From positions 1 through 30,039 of IMG/VR virus record IMGVR_UViG_3300009104_000083: a stretch of 30,039 nt of DNA. The stretch is one strand, 5' to 3'. Below the pieces are notes generated by a model. The model was not told where the DNA came from. It did no database searches and was given only the letters and a program-made list of their open reading frames with translations. Below, one piece after another: positions 13,517-22,154 of this stretch. The position numbers and the translations under genes were made by a program. The first letter of the stretch is position 1. Every line of letters begins with the position of its first letter. Source of the stretch: a virus.

Positions 13517-13929
13517 AAGTAACCCCCGCAGACCTCTGGTTTTCCAAGTGCATTAGAGAAGCAGCAGCATGGAAGTGCCAGTGCTGCGGCAAGCAATACG
13601 AAGAGGGAACCCAAGGGCTACACTGCTCACACTATTTCGGAAGAAGGGCTAACGCCGTTAGGTACTGCCCTGACAACGCTTTCGCCCATTGTTTCGGTTG
13701 TCACCAGAGGCTAGGAGCTAACCCAGATGATTTCCGATCTTGGGTTGCTGAGAGGATAGGGGAAGGAATGATTGATGTTCTTAGGGAAAAGCGGAATGAC
13801 ATAGGGTTAGCCAAATCAATTAAAAAGAACCTGAAGGATGTAGCCAAGCATTACAAAGCTGAATACGAAAGACTTAAATCAAAAAGGCTTCAAGGAGAAA
13901 TGGGAGAGCTTGAGGTTTTTGAGTATTAA
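13504..13929 (+). CDS. ninG: NinG/Rap-like recombination nuclease
   Basis: A 141-residue protein with a metal-binding HNH-type centre: WKCQCCGKQYEEGTQGLHCSH (C25, C27, C28, H40, C41, H43, written here as WKCQCCGKQY and GLHCSHYFGRR) then NAFAHCFGCHQRLG (58-71; C63, C66, H67). Spacing and the HCSHYFGRR segment fit lambda NinG/Rap, a Holliday-junction or branched-DNA endonuclease. The basic helical C-terminus (AKHYKAEYERLKSKRL) is usual. It is the last early gene and works with the annealing protein and NinB-like protein in recombination. Convergent genes follow. Confidence 0.75.
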   Translation: MPRLKVTPADLWFSKCIREAAAWKCQCCGKQYEEGTQGLHCSHYFGRRANAVRYCPDNAFAHCFGCHQRLGANPDDFRSWVAERIGEGMIDVLREKRNDIGLAKSIKKNLKDVAKHYKAEYERLKSKRLQGEMGELEVFEY

Positions 13930-14011
13930 CAGCGAGAGGAGAGCTACCTTTCACGCCTAATGACCCTGCTAACTCTCTGAAATGTAACGTAGAAGCGCGT
14001 GTTTACCGGAA

Positions 14012-14197
14012 TTAACGCATCTTTTTAAGAGTCTTTGCTAACCTAGCCCTTTGAGCGGTCTTCTTGCTAACCCCTATTCCTTTAGCGGCTTTGTTTAACT
14101 TCTTGGCGGGTATCTTCTCACCCTTCTTTACACCTAGAGTCTTTCTTAATGCTCCAGGTTTCTTGATTGCGCCTTTGATCCAGTTCTTTTTTGCCAT
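14012..14197 (-). CDS. small basic virion-type protein (61 aa)
   Basis: A 61-residue protein with 21 Lys or Arg, starting MAKKNWIKGAIKKPGALRKT and containing GVKKGEKIPAKKLNKAAKG. I recall this motif (IKKPGALRxxLGVxxGEKIP) from many marine phages, where its role is unknown; a DNA-binding or internal head protein is plausible. Its ATG overlaps the stop of the 948-residue gene (TAATG). It ends the right late block and faces the early block; the 82-base gap to 13929 shows no clear terminator. Confidence 0.7.
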   Translation of the reverse strand: MAKKNWIKGAIKKPGALRKTLGVKKGEKIPAKKLNKAAKGIGVSKKTAQRARLAKTLKKMR

Positions 14198-17043
14198 TAT
14201 TCTTCTCTCTTTTCTCTTTCTAAAAATTCTTCTGCCCCGCCACCAAAAAGGTTATACCACCACCGCCCAACAAGAGGGATGCTTCTAGCAGCCTTGGGAC
14301 TTATTTCCTCTCCGGAAGCCACCGCTTCTGCGGCATTATATGTATCTCTTGTAAGAGTCTGAAGGGCATTAAGAGGCGGGGCAATCGCATCAGTGGCGAG
14401 GGAAAACAAATCCCCACTTTCCAAACTTCTGTCTACTGCGTACCGAGAAGTCATTAAAGTGGCAAAAATGTAATTAATGAAATTATCGGGAACTCGGTCT
14501 ATCTGAAACTCTCTGCCCTGCATCCAGTTCTTAGTTTCTTGAACGGTGGCATTACCAAGACCGACTATCAGCGCATAAGCCAACGCATTTTTACCCGCCT
14601 CATTGTAATTACCTTTTTGTATTTGCTTTACTATAGTTTTATCAATTAGCTCTAGTTGTTTTAGGGCAAAAGATTTTAAAGAATAAAAGATTCTTCCGTT
14701 CGGTACTTGAAGGTATTTAAGAGGCGTATCTATAGGAGCTATGGGTTGTTGCCCAGAAAGTTCAGAAAACAAAAGAAGTTTAACATTTTCGCTAACTTTT
14801 CCTTCTCTTAGATCATTAGCCAAACTCTCAAACTCATCTCCATAAAACTTTCCCCACTTCTTTTCTAACTTTTTCATCCCTTTTTTAGTTTTGGCCAAAC
14901 CAGTATTGTAATGCCAAGCTGATTGCATAGATGATGTTTTGCCAAATCTATCTACTGCCCTAAACCCAGACCATGTAAAGACCTTATCCAGCGCCTTTGT
15001 CATAGAGTTAATATCTGAAAAGTCTTGAGAAATGTGTTTTTCTAAACCAAAATCTTTTAGGTTAGTAACCGTACTTCCTTTTATTGTATCTAAAACCCCC
15101 TTAAAAGCATTTCTGCCACCATACCTATACGCATTAATAAACAGATCGCCTAATTGAGTTGTGGCAGAAATAGGATTGCCAAGTAATATCATGTTAGAAA
15201 GAGCTTTTGCCCGCTGAACCCATTGGCTTGCGCTTTGTTCCCCAGGCCCGAATCTAGCTTCGAGTAGAGTTCTAATTTCTTCCGACCCAGCAGCATTTAT
15301 TTCACCAGCATCTATTTCTCTTGAAACAAGCGCCCCTATGCTTTTGTCGTAATCTATGTCATCTCCCAATGTCACTAAGTCTTTTCCAAAGAGTTTGTGT
15401 TTTTCAGTGTAATTCACGACTTTGGTTATATATTTGTCTAACGCTTCTGAAGCTGTAGGTGCGTAACGCTTCATAAGATCATCGTCAACCTTAACTAAGC
15501 GAGCTTTTTGAAATCCAGCTTTTCCTTTAGGTATGTATTGAGGGCTATTGCTTAAAAAATGTGATGCAACATTAGCTCTTTCTCCTTCGGTTAATTCTTC
15601 AACAGACTTATTCATCATATCTGCTTTTTGTTTTAGCTGTAGATCATAAAAAGATTTTTCTTCGACTAATCCTAAATCTTTTCTAACTCCAGCTACATCT
15701 TCTACAATGCCAGGAAAATGCTCTGCTCTATAAGGGGTAACTTTTTTTGTAATTTTATCTGAGTATTTTAAAATTTTGTCTAAAAGATTTTTTGTATTTG
15801 CTAAAGTCTCATCTACAGTAGAATAGTAATTCTCATTTACTTGAAACCTATCTATTCCTTGATTCTTTGCGAGTTGTGCAGCACCAGGATAATCCTGAGA
15901 GAGAAGTCTTTTGTAAAACTCTGTTCTAATTTCTGGTCGGCCAAGTAGCCGATCTAATACCATAAAATCTTCAGCTTCTTTTAAGAATTTAGCTTTAGTA
16001 CTGCGAATATCATAGTCATATTTTCTAACCCTTTTATAAACAGGAACAGAAACTCTTTCTAATCTACTACCCACTGTTTCTATAAAGTCACTTATAAATC
16101 CTGGTTTTACATAACCATCATTTGACTTTTTAAGCTCTAATATAGCTTTAGATATTTCTGGCTCTGGTATCTCAAGTTTTTGGGTAGAATTAGCAATTGC
16201 TTTTTCTATTTCTTTAGGTTTTATTTCTAGCCTTGATGCCGCAGCTAATAATAAATTTGTGTCTTCTAATCCTTCTGCTTGAAGCTCCATTATTTTGCTA
16301 TTTACTCTATCAATTACACCATTAGCTTTTGCTTGCTCTGCGGGTTTTCTAGCCCCTTTAATCGCTGTTTTTAGTCGATTATATCCTGGCGCAATTGATC
16401 TAAAGGCTTTATCTAATGTTGGTGCTAAAACTGCTCCCCCTGCTGTATACGCGCCCAGCATTAAAGGGTCTATTTTTCCTTCTTCCGCTAGTTGCCTAGC
16501 TCCTTCATAGCCCCCACCAATTAAACCACCAATCGCAGCCATAGCTCTTGGTGTTTGGCCTACTGGGGCTATAATTATGGGATCGGCTAATGAAGCAAGA
16601 AATACACCTAACATACCTGATGCTCCGGTGCTTTCTGTTTCTGCAAGTCTGCTTAATACTGGATATTGTTCTCTTTCTTCTGCGGCTCTTGTTGCTTGTA
16701 TCCGTTCTCTTCTTTCATTAACAGACAAATCCAGAAAATCATCACCATACAATTCTGTTGGTGAGGCATAGAATCCTTTTCCCGCAGTTCTGAAAAGGTC
16801 TATATTCCCCATAGGGAGCAAAGACTCTAAAAGAATTCCAGCATTTCCTGCTAAAGTTTCAGTCCTGTCCCATTCATACTTAAACTTTTCTAGAGCTGAA
16901 AAATCATCCATTTCTCTTTCTTTAGAATTAAAAGGAAGAGATTTGTTTTGAGCAAACGCAATAATTTCTTCGTTAGTTGCCCCGTCTGGATGCCTAACAA
17001 CAATTATTTCACCTGCTGGAGATTTAACTCTAGTTTCTGGCAT
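14197..17043 (-). CDS. large internal virion-type protein (948 aa)
   Basis: A 948-residue protein starting with SPAGEIIVVRHPDGATNEEI (8-27), a short N-terminal motif seen in many large phage internal or ejection proteins. A Gly/Ala-rich, membrane-prone region follows (residues about 145-200: GMLGVFLASLADPIIIAPVG), then a long helical body. No lysozyme motif was seen. In podoviruses such proteins are stored in the head and ejected to form a conduit for DNA. The gene is AT-richer than the packaging genes. The order after adaptor, nozzle and two other internal-type genes supports the call. Confidence 0.7.
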   Translation of the reverse strand: MPETRVKSPAGEIIVVRHPDGATNEEIIAFAQNKSLPFNSKEREMDDFSALEKFKYEWDRTETLAGNAGILLESLLPMGNIDLFRTAGKGFYASPTELYGDDFLDLSVNERRERIQATRAAEEREQYPVLSRLAETESTGASGMLGVFLASLADPIIIAPVGQTPRAMAAIGGLIGGGYEGARQLAEEGKIDPLMLGAYTAGGAVLAPTLDKAFRSIAPGYNRLKTAIKGARKPAEQAKANGVIDRVNSKIMELQAEGLEDTNLLLAAASRLEIKPKEIEKAIANSTQKLEIPEPEISKAILELKKSNDGYVKPGFISDFIETVGSRLERVSVPVYKRVRKYDYDIRSTKAKFLKEAEDFMVLDRLLGRPEIRTEFYKRLLSQDYPGAAQLAKNQGIDRFQVNENYYSTVDETLANTKNLLDKILKYSDKITKKVTPYRAEHFPGIVEDVAGVRKDLGLVEEKSFYDLQLKQKADMMNKSVEELTEGERANVASHFLSNSPQYIPKGKAGFQKARLVKVDDDLMKRYAPTASEALDKYITKVVNYTEKHKLFGKDLVTLGDDIDYDKSIGALVSREIDAGEINAAGSEEIRTLLEARFGPGEQSASQWVQRAKALSNMILLGNPISATTQLGDLFINAYRYGGRNAFKGVLDTIKGSTVTNLKDFGLEKHISQDFSDINSMTKALDKVFTWSGFRAVDRFGKTSSMQSAWHYNTGLAKTKKGMKKLEKKWGKFYGDEFESLANDLREGKVSENVKLLLFSELSGQQPIAPIDTPLKYLQVPNGRIFYSLKSFALKQLELIDKTIVKQIQKGNYNEAGKNALAYALIVGLGNATVQETKNWMQGREFQIDRVPDNFINYIFATLMTSRYAVDRSLESGDLFSLATDAIAPPLNALQTLTRDTYNAAEAVASGEEISPKAARSIPLVGRWWYNLFGGGAEEFLEREKREE

Positions 17044-17045
17044 AT

Positions 17046-18455
17046 CTAGTTTGCGGCCATAGCTGAGTTATTTAACATAGCGGAATAGTTAGAAATATAA
17101 GAATTAATTTGATCTATACGATTATCTATTTCTGTTGTATCAGCGTTTGTAGCTTCTCTATTTCTTTTTATTGTTAATGCATTTTCTAATTCAACTTCTT
17201 TATTTTGAAGATAACGATTTATTGCCTCATTTATAGGCTGATTTGCGCTTGTTAAATTATTTAAAACGATTTCAAAGCTATTATCTTTATTAAAGTTTTC
17301 TTGAGGATTAGGCTCATCTGGATTACTAACTTCAATTGGTGTAGGAACTACATCTGAATTAGCATCTTGGTTGTTTAAGTTTGCTTCTTCTTCGGTTACA
17401 ATTTCCCACTCTCCCGAACCACCGTTTGAAGGAACTGAATAATCTCCTAAATTTATTATTCCTTGTGCTAGAGCCTGTTTCCCTTCAGGTGTTTTTACCT
17501 GTTCTTTTATACGATTAATAATATCTAAAGGTGTAATTCCCTTATCTTTGTTTCTTTCTGCTGCATGATAAATCATATTGACTAAAGACATTTCGCTAGT
17601 AATAGGATCAATCTCATCGAAAGGAAGCCAAGTGTCTTTTCCTTCAGCAATTAGTGTAAGTTCTTCATCTCCTTCTATCATGGCTCGAATATTTGACATC
17701 TGTGGGCCAGAGGGAAATGGGTCTATATTTTGATTAGCACGTTGAGGAGATGCTGCAAGGTCAAGAAATGGTGCTGTTGGATCATTTATATCAATAGCAA
17801 CAATTCTATTTGAACCTGTAGTTGAATCAAATATTTCCTCAATTCTATAAGACTTTTCAGGCTCAGAAAAAATGTTTATAAGCGCAGTGGGCGTTAAATC
17901 TAATCCGGCATCAAGTAATTCTTTTACAGGATGACCGTCAGCTAACCGATTACTAGCAGCATTTCTAATATTTTTTCGACGTTCTTCTTCTTGGGAACTA
18001 GCCTCACTAGCAGATCGTCTTGCGTCAATTTGGCCTTGTATATTTTCCTCTTGCAAGCGTCGATACTCTCTTTGTGCATCACGATCTATAATTCTTTGTT
18101 TTTCTTCTGCAAATATAGCCGCCGCTGATGCTCCCCTTATAGGGTCAATATTAGAAAGAAGCCTTACCATTTCAGCTTGATCTGCGGGATTCTCCACATT
18201 AAGCCCACGCATTGCTCCTTGCAGTTGTTCTCCCTGCGTTTCCATAGGAAGCCCTGCTTGAACCCCAAACCTTCTAACAGCTTCTACATTTCTAGGGATA
18301 TTAGAACTAATACCCATAGCTAATTCCCTGATACCTGTAGGTAATCCGGCAAATTGGGCAGCAGAGGCTTGACCTTCGGCTAAGAGCCTTTGTTGTCTTT
18401 GTTGTCTCGGAGATGGTTCCGTCACGCCTAATGTTTTTGCTATGTCAAAAAGCAT
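17046..18455 (-). CDS. putative internal virion protein (469 aa)
   Basis: A 469-residue, mostly helical, Gln/Glu/Asn-rich protein (SPRQQRQQRLLAEGQASAAQ near residues 15-34; EEKQRIIDRDAQREYRRLQE at about 116-135). The C-terminal third is Asn/Asp-rich and probably partly disordered. No enzymatic motif is seen. It lies between the 420- and 948-residue virion-type genes, two bases before the latter, which resembles the row of three ejection proteins in T7-like and P22-like phages. This is a positional inference. Confidence 0.55.
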   Translation of the reverse strand: MLFDIAKTLGVTEPSPRQQRQQRLLAEGQASAAQFAGLPTGIRELAMGISSNIPRNVEAVRRFGVQAGLPMETQGEQLQGAMRGLNVENPADQAEMVRLLSNIDPIRGASAAAIFAEEKQRIIDRDAQREYRRLQEENIQGQIDARRSASEASSQEEERRKNIRNAASNRLADGHPVKELLDAGLDLTPTALINIFSEPEKSYRIEEIFDSTTGSNRIVAIDINDPTAPFLDLAASPQRANQNIDPFPSGPQMSNIRAMIEGDEELTLIAEGKDTWLPFDEIDPITSEMSLVNMIYHAAERNKDKGITPLDIINRIKEQVKTPEGKQALAQGIINLGDYSVPSNGGSGEWEIVTEEEANLNNQDANSDVVPTPIEVSNPDEPNPQENFNKDNSFEIVLNNLTSANQPINEAINRYLQNKEVELENALTIKRNREATNADTTEIDNRIDQINSYISNYSAMLNNSAMAAN

Positions 18456-18477
18456 AATTTATTCTCAAATGTCTGTG

Positions 18478-19740
18478 TTAAGTCCATGTTCTATAGTCAT
18501 ATGGATCATGGTTAGGATTATTTGGGTCATAACCAAAAGTGCTACCCCCAATCCTGTTAGTCTGATTAGCAGAAGCATCCCTAACAGCATTACCCGCTTC
18601 TCTGGCTACCAGCAAATCAAACAAGCCTTGTAAGGTTTGGTTCCTTAGATTTACAGCAGCACCCCTAGTGCCTAAGTCGTAATCAAGATAGCTCTGGCCT
18701 AAGTTCAATGCCTGACCGCCTAAGTCTCTTCTGGCAGCAGTAGAAATATTGGCTAGGTCTATTGAAGGCTGCATGGCTTGAATTAATGCAGTCTGTGGGG
18801 CATAGGATTGAGTAAGAAAACTACTCGCTATGTCTGCACCTAGCTGTTTTTCTAAGGCTTGCTGACCTAATGCACTTAGTCGTTGCTGGCTTTTCAGCTC
18901 TTGGTCAGTTCTTGCTTCGCCTATCGCCAAAGCCCTTTGGTTGGCAAGCGCTTGTGCATCTTGCCTAGCCATTTGCATAGCCATCATTGCGTCAGCGGCT
19001 TTCTGTTCTTCAATGGCTTTGCTTAAAGCAAACTGTTCAGGAGAACCGCCAAATTGAGCTGTCTGTAACCCCTGTCTTCCTCCGGCAACCAAAGCCGAAT
19101 TCAACGCTGTTTGCGCCCTTTCTTCTTCAGGGGCTCTTATTGCCCTCATTCTGTCATACGCAGTCTGTTCAGCATCAGCTAGGCTTGCAGCAGAAAAAGG
19201 ATCGGCATACTGCTTAAGATAATCGTCTTGTTTCAAATGCCGATATGTCCGACCTTGAGCATCCTTATCACCAACCTCAAGCAATCTCATTAAATTAGCT
19301 TGTTCAGAACGCATATCATCTGTGTATTGACCAGTAGCAGGATCAAATGTCCCATACTGACCTCTACCCAAAACAGCATCTATTAAACTGGAACCACCCG
19401 TTCTTAAAGATTTAGCTAGGGCTTCTTGCTCTGGGCTTAATGAAAAAGCCGCCCCACCCTGTGCGTCTGTTTGTACAGACCCCATAGGAAGGCCAGTAAC
19501 CCCAAAGGGTTTAAACGTAGTAGTTCCTGCTATTGTGTTATAAAGGTTTTGATCACCTGGAAAGCCTATAAATTCTTTGGCATCGGCTCCCATGCCCTCA
19601 AGTTTATTAACTGCACTTTCAGTAGCCGCTAATTGACCAGCCGCACCAATTAATGTGCCGTAGTTATCAATAAAACCGCTTAAAGCTGGCGGAAGATTTA
19701 AAGTTTTAGCAGGGTTAAAAATGTTAACTCCATTAGCCAT
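18478..19740 (-). CDS. putative internal virion protein (420 aa)
   Basis: A 420-residue, Ala/Gln/Leu-rich protein. The central part is a long helix (AEQTAYDRMRAIRAPEEERA, about 188-207, through KAADAMMAMQMARQDAQALA, about 247-266). Similar Ala/Gln-rich proteins follow the nozzle gene in many podoviruses and belong to the ejected set. ATG 19740 overlaps the preceding TGA by one base; an upstream TTG at 19743 is an unlikely start. The end DPNNPNHDPYDYRTWT is polar. No enzyme motif seen. Confidence 0.6.
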   Translation of the reverse strand: MANGVNIFNPAKTLNLPPALSGFIDNYGTLIGAAGQLAATESAVNKLEGMGADAKEFIGFPGDQNLYNTIAGTTTFKPFGVTGLPMGSVQTDAQGGAAFSLSPEQEALAKSLRTGGSSLIDAVLGRGQYGTFDPATGQYTDDMRSEQANLMRLLEVGDKDAQGRTYRHLKQDDYLKQYADPFSAASLADAEQTAYDRMRAIRAPEEERAQTALNSALVAGGRQGLQTAQFGGSPEQFALSKAIEEQKAADAMMAMQMARQDAQALANQRALAIGEARTDQELKSQQRLSALGQQALEKQLGADIASSFLTQSYAPQTALIQAMQPSIDLANISTAARRDLGGQALNLGQSYLDYDLGTRGAAVNLRNQTLQGLFDLLVAREAGNAVRDASANQTNRIGGSTFGYDPNNPNHDPYDYRTWT

Positions 19741-19973
19741 CAATAAGTCCCTCCATCAATAGTCCCTACTGAAAACGTGCCGCTTACTGTCAAATCGGCA
19801 GTCGTTACTGTTCCAGTAAAAGTAGGAGAAGCCGTATCACCCTTGGAATTAACCGCAGTCTGTACCGCTGTAAATTCTGTAGTGAACTCTGAGCCTTTTA
19901 TAACCTTATTGGCCGACCCAGACGGGAGTGAATCCTTAGCTCCGAAATTAGTTACTATCGTGTAATTGGACAC
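19740..19973 (-). CDS. short fibre-like structural protein (77 aa)
   Basis: A 77-residue protein that starts with GTG at 19973 and begins MSNYTIVTNFGAKDSLPSGS, with NKVIKGSEFTTEF next. This is a common N-terminal module of phage tail fibres (short anchor before a beta shaft), and SPTFTGTVTTADLTVSGTFS is shaft-like. Here the protein stops after the module, so it may be a stand-alone adaptor or a remnant of a longer fibre. It directly follows the nozzle gene without a gap. Confidence 0.6.
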   Translation of the reverse strand: MSNYTIVTNFGAKDSLPSGSANKVIKGSEFTTEFTAVQTAVNSKGDTASPTFTGTVTTADLTVSGTFSVGTIDGGTY

Positions 19974-21500
19974 TTAATTAATCCTCCCTATGAGGGAATG
20001 TATATTCAATTCTTGGAAAGCTATTTCATTTCCATCTACATTAGTTGTTAATCCTACAGAAACAAGGCTTCCACTGCCGCCTGTATTAATTTTTTCTGTA
20101 TTAATAAGAGAGATAGATGAAGAATATTCAGCAGTCGTATTGTACTCGCTAATATTATACTGACCAGAGCTAAACCCAGCCAAAGTATAAACCTGAGATT
20201 GATAATTTCCCTCGTAATCATAAGCCCAGTTAAGGGTTACATCAGCATTAGCCCCGTTAAAGGTTGTTACATTAACCTTCTTTAAAAACTTCAACCTAGA
20301 AGAATCACCAAAACTTAAAGGGTGAGAGAAATATTGCAGGGAAAACTCTGTGGTATTGTCTGTATAACTTGTGTATTCCGCTATCCCAGTGGCAACCCCT
20401 AGATATAAAGCGTCTGCGTCAGTTACAACAAAACATAAAGGTTCCATTGAAGTCCAGGTGGTTGTTCTATAACTCCCGTCTTCCAAGGGATACTTGGTAT
20501 CAAAGCAATAAACTACCCCGACAGTCGGGAAATTAATCAAGAAAAACGCATTATTAGGGTCATAAATAGACTTAATATTGCCCGTTTCAGCCTGAACCCT
20601 AGACTTAATATCATTGTTCACGTTCTTGGAAATATCGCCGATAGGAGCAGATTTTTCCTGAATGGTACGAGACAAAGAACGAACACCAGAGAAGTCTAGA
20701 AATAATATATCCTTACCTGTACTTTGAACCGCATCACGCCCGACACACCCAATATTATTAACTGTATCACTAAGAGACATATTGGCAGGATCGGTAGCCC
20801 CTGAATAAACAAGCATGGAACGCTTGCCCATAATGATTAAAAAGTTGTTGTGAGCAGCCAAGGCTGTAATTTCATCAAACCCATTAGGCCATACAGTAGT
20901 AACATCGAGACTACCGCTTGACCCTCCAGACCAATCAAGACCATCCAAAGAATCTGTCCAATATAAGGTCTTTTTATTAGAAGCAATGTCAGCAACCCAC
21001 AACCTTCCAAATGCAGCGAGACAAATATGCGCCTGTTGAGGGGTTCCTGCGACACTCCCATGAGCAGCAATAGTGGTTAATGCGCTGCTTGAAGCATCAT
21101 AAACTAAAGGGGCATGACCTCTTTGGAAAAAGTAAAACTTGTTTGCCAAACTAGCCATAGACCAATTATTAGCTGTGACTGTCAGGCTTCCGGTTATATC
21201 TGTGAGGGTAGAAGTGCCTGAAAATATCTTATTGTTCCCACAGGAAAATACAATTTTAGTGCCATCTTCCTGCACAAACTCTCCAATGGATTCAATTCCA
21301 GCAGAACTACCTAATACAGTAGCCCCGTTACTGGAAACCATTGTGTAGCCTTTTCGAGAAGCTATACGGCCTTCTTTGTCGATAATGCAATTATCCGCTA
21401 TGGCCGCATAACTAGGGTCTTGTAGCAAAGGAGCGTCCTGCGTATTTATTCCTCTAAACGCAGGAGCAGAAATTGTTATATTTTGTAGAGGCTGTGCCAT
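19974..21500 (-). CDS. tail nozzle / tubular protein B-like
   Basis: A 508-residue beta-rich protein. The start APAFRGINTQDAPLLQDPSY (13-32) followed by ADNCIIDKEGRIASRKGYT is a hallmark of podovirus nozzle or stabilisation proteins. The body shows repeated strand segments with ending motifs such as RLWVADIASNKKTLYWTDSL (about 170-189) that suggest a beta-propeller. It follows the adaptor gene directly, as in T7 gp11-gp12 and P22 gp4-gp10. It would form the distal part of the short tail. Confidence 0.75.
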   Translation of the reverse strand: MAQPLQNITISAPAFRGINTQDAPLLQDPSYAAIADNCIIDKEGRIASRKGYTMVSSNGATVLGSSAGIESIGEFVQEDGTKIVFSCGNNKIFSGTSTLTDITGSLTVTANNWSMASLANKFYFFQRGHAPLVYDASSSALTTIAAHGSVAGTPQQAHICLAAFGRLWVADIASNKKTLYWTDSLDGLDWSGGSSGSLDVTTVWPNGFDEITALAAHNNFLIIMGKRSMLVYSGATDPANMSLSDTVNNIGCVGRDAVQSTGKDILFLDFSGVRSLSRTIQEKSAPIGDISKNVNNDIKSRVQAETGNIKSIYDPNNAFFLINFPTVGVVYCFDTKYPLEDGSYRTTTWTSMEPLCFVVTDADALYLGVATGIAEYTSYTDNTTEFSLQYFSHPLSFGDSSRLKFLKKVNVTTFNGANADVTLNWAYDYEGNYQSQVYTLAGFSSGQYNISEYNTTAEYSSSISLINTEKINTGGSGSLVSVGLTTNVDGNEIAFQELNIHSLIGRIN

Positions 21501-22148
21501 TTATACCGCCAAAAAAGTCATTTCTACAGGGTACTTGTTAGCATCAATCGCTATTGCATCAGACAAGGCAATACTAGCTAGTCCAAACTGCTCTGCTGCG
21601 CTTTGCCCTCCTGTCTCACCCCTCTCTCTGAGAGCCATAGCAAAGGCAAGTTGCAAAACAGGATTAGAAGGAACGCTTAAACTTGTAGCATCTGCTGATA
21701 ACGCTGCTTGGGGAGTAACAACATCAAATCGCATTGCATACACGCCATCTGGCTTAGGGTAAACATCAACCTGAATATCACCATTAGAGTCTGTGCTGTT
21801 CATTGTAAAATAGTTCGGCGCACCAGAAGCAGGAGTGGCGTTATAAAATTGCGTATTAAAAAAAGATTTGGTGCGCTGCTGCAAAAACAGATTGCTTGTG
21901 TCATTCATGCAATCTTTTAGCACTGAATTTTGCCCTGCTCCGGTCAAAGCATAGGTATATGTTCCATCTACAGTATTGAAAGTAATAGTGTTTCTTAAAG
22001 CTGACCACTCCCAAGCCTCTTCAACTGTGGTTTTAGCGTCATTTACAAGATCGCCAATTAGTGTGCTGTAAGCGTTTTCTGTATTAGTAGAAACAGTAGT
22101 TTCTCTTAATCGTCTTAGGACACCATTTATCAAATTTAGGTAAGTCAT
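21501..22148 (-). CDS. tail adaptor / tubular protein A-like
   Basis: A 215-residue protein starting MTYLNLINGVLRRLRETTVS, with LIGDLVNDAKTTVEEAWEWS (30-49), where the TrpGlxTrp motif is typical of podovirus head-to-tail adaptors (T7 gp11-like). The middle is beta (YTYALTG, VDVYPKPDGVYAMRFDVVTP) and the end helical (LQLAFAMALRERGETGGQSA), as in that family. It would dock on the portal ring and hold the nozzle encoded next. Confidence 0.75.
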   Translation of the reverse strand: MTYLNLINGVLRRLRETTVSTNTENAYSTLIGDLVNDAKTTVEEAWEWSALRNTITFNTVDGTYTYALTGAGQNSVLKDCMNDTSNLFLQQRTKSFFNTQFYNATPASGAPNYFTMNSTDSNGDIQVDVYPKPDGVYAMRFDVVTPQAALSADATSLSVPSNPVLQLAFAMALRERGETGGQSAAEQFGLASIALSDAIAIDANKYPVEMTFLAV

Positions 22149-22154
22149 ATCCAG

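Noticed and set aside
13930-14011. Bidirectional terminator between converging early and late blocks
   Set aside because: No stem with T-tract on either strand could be found; only short imperfect pairing.
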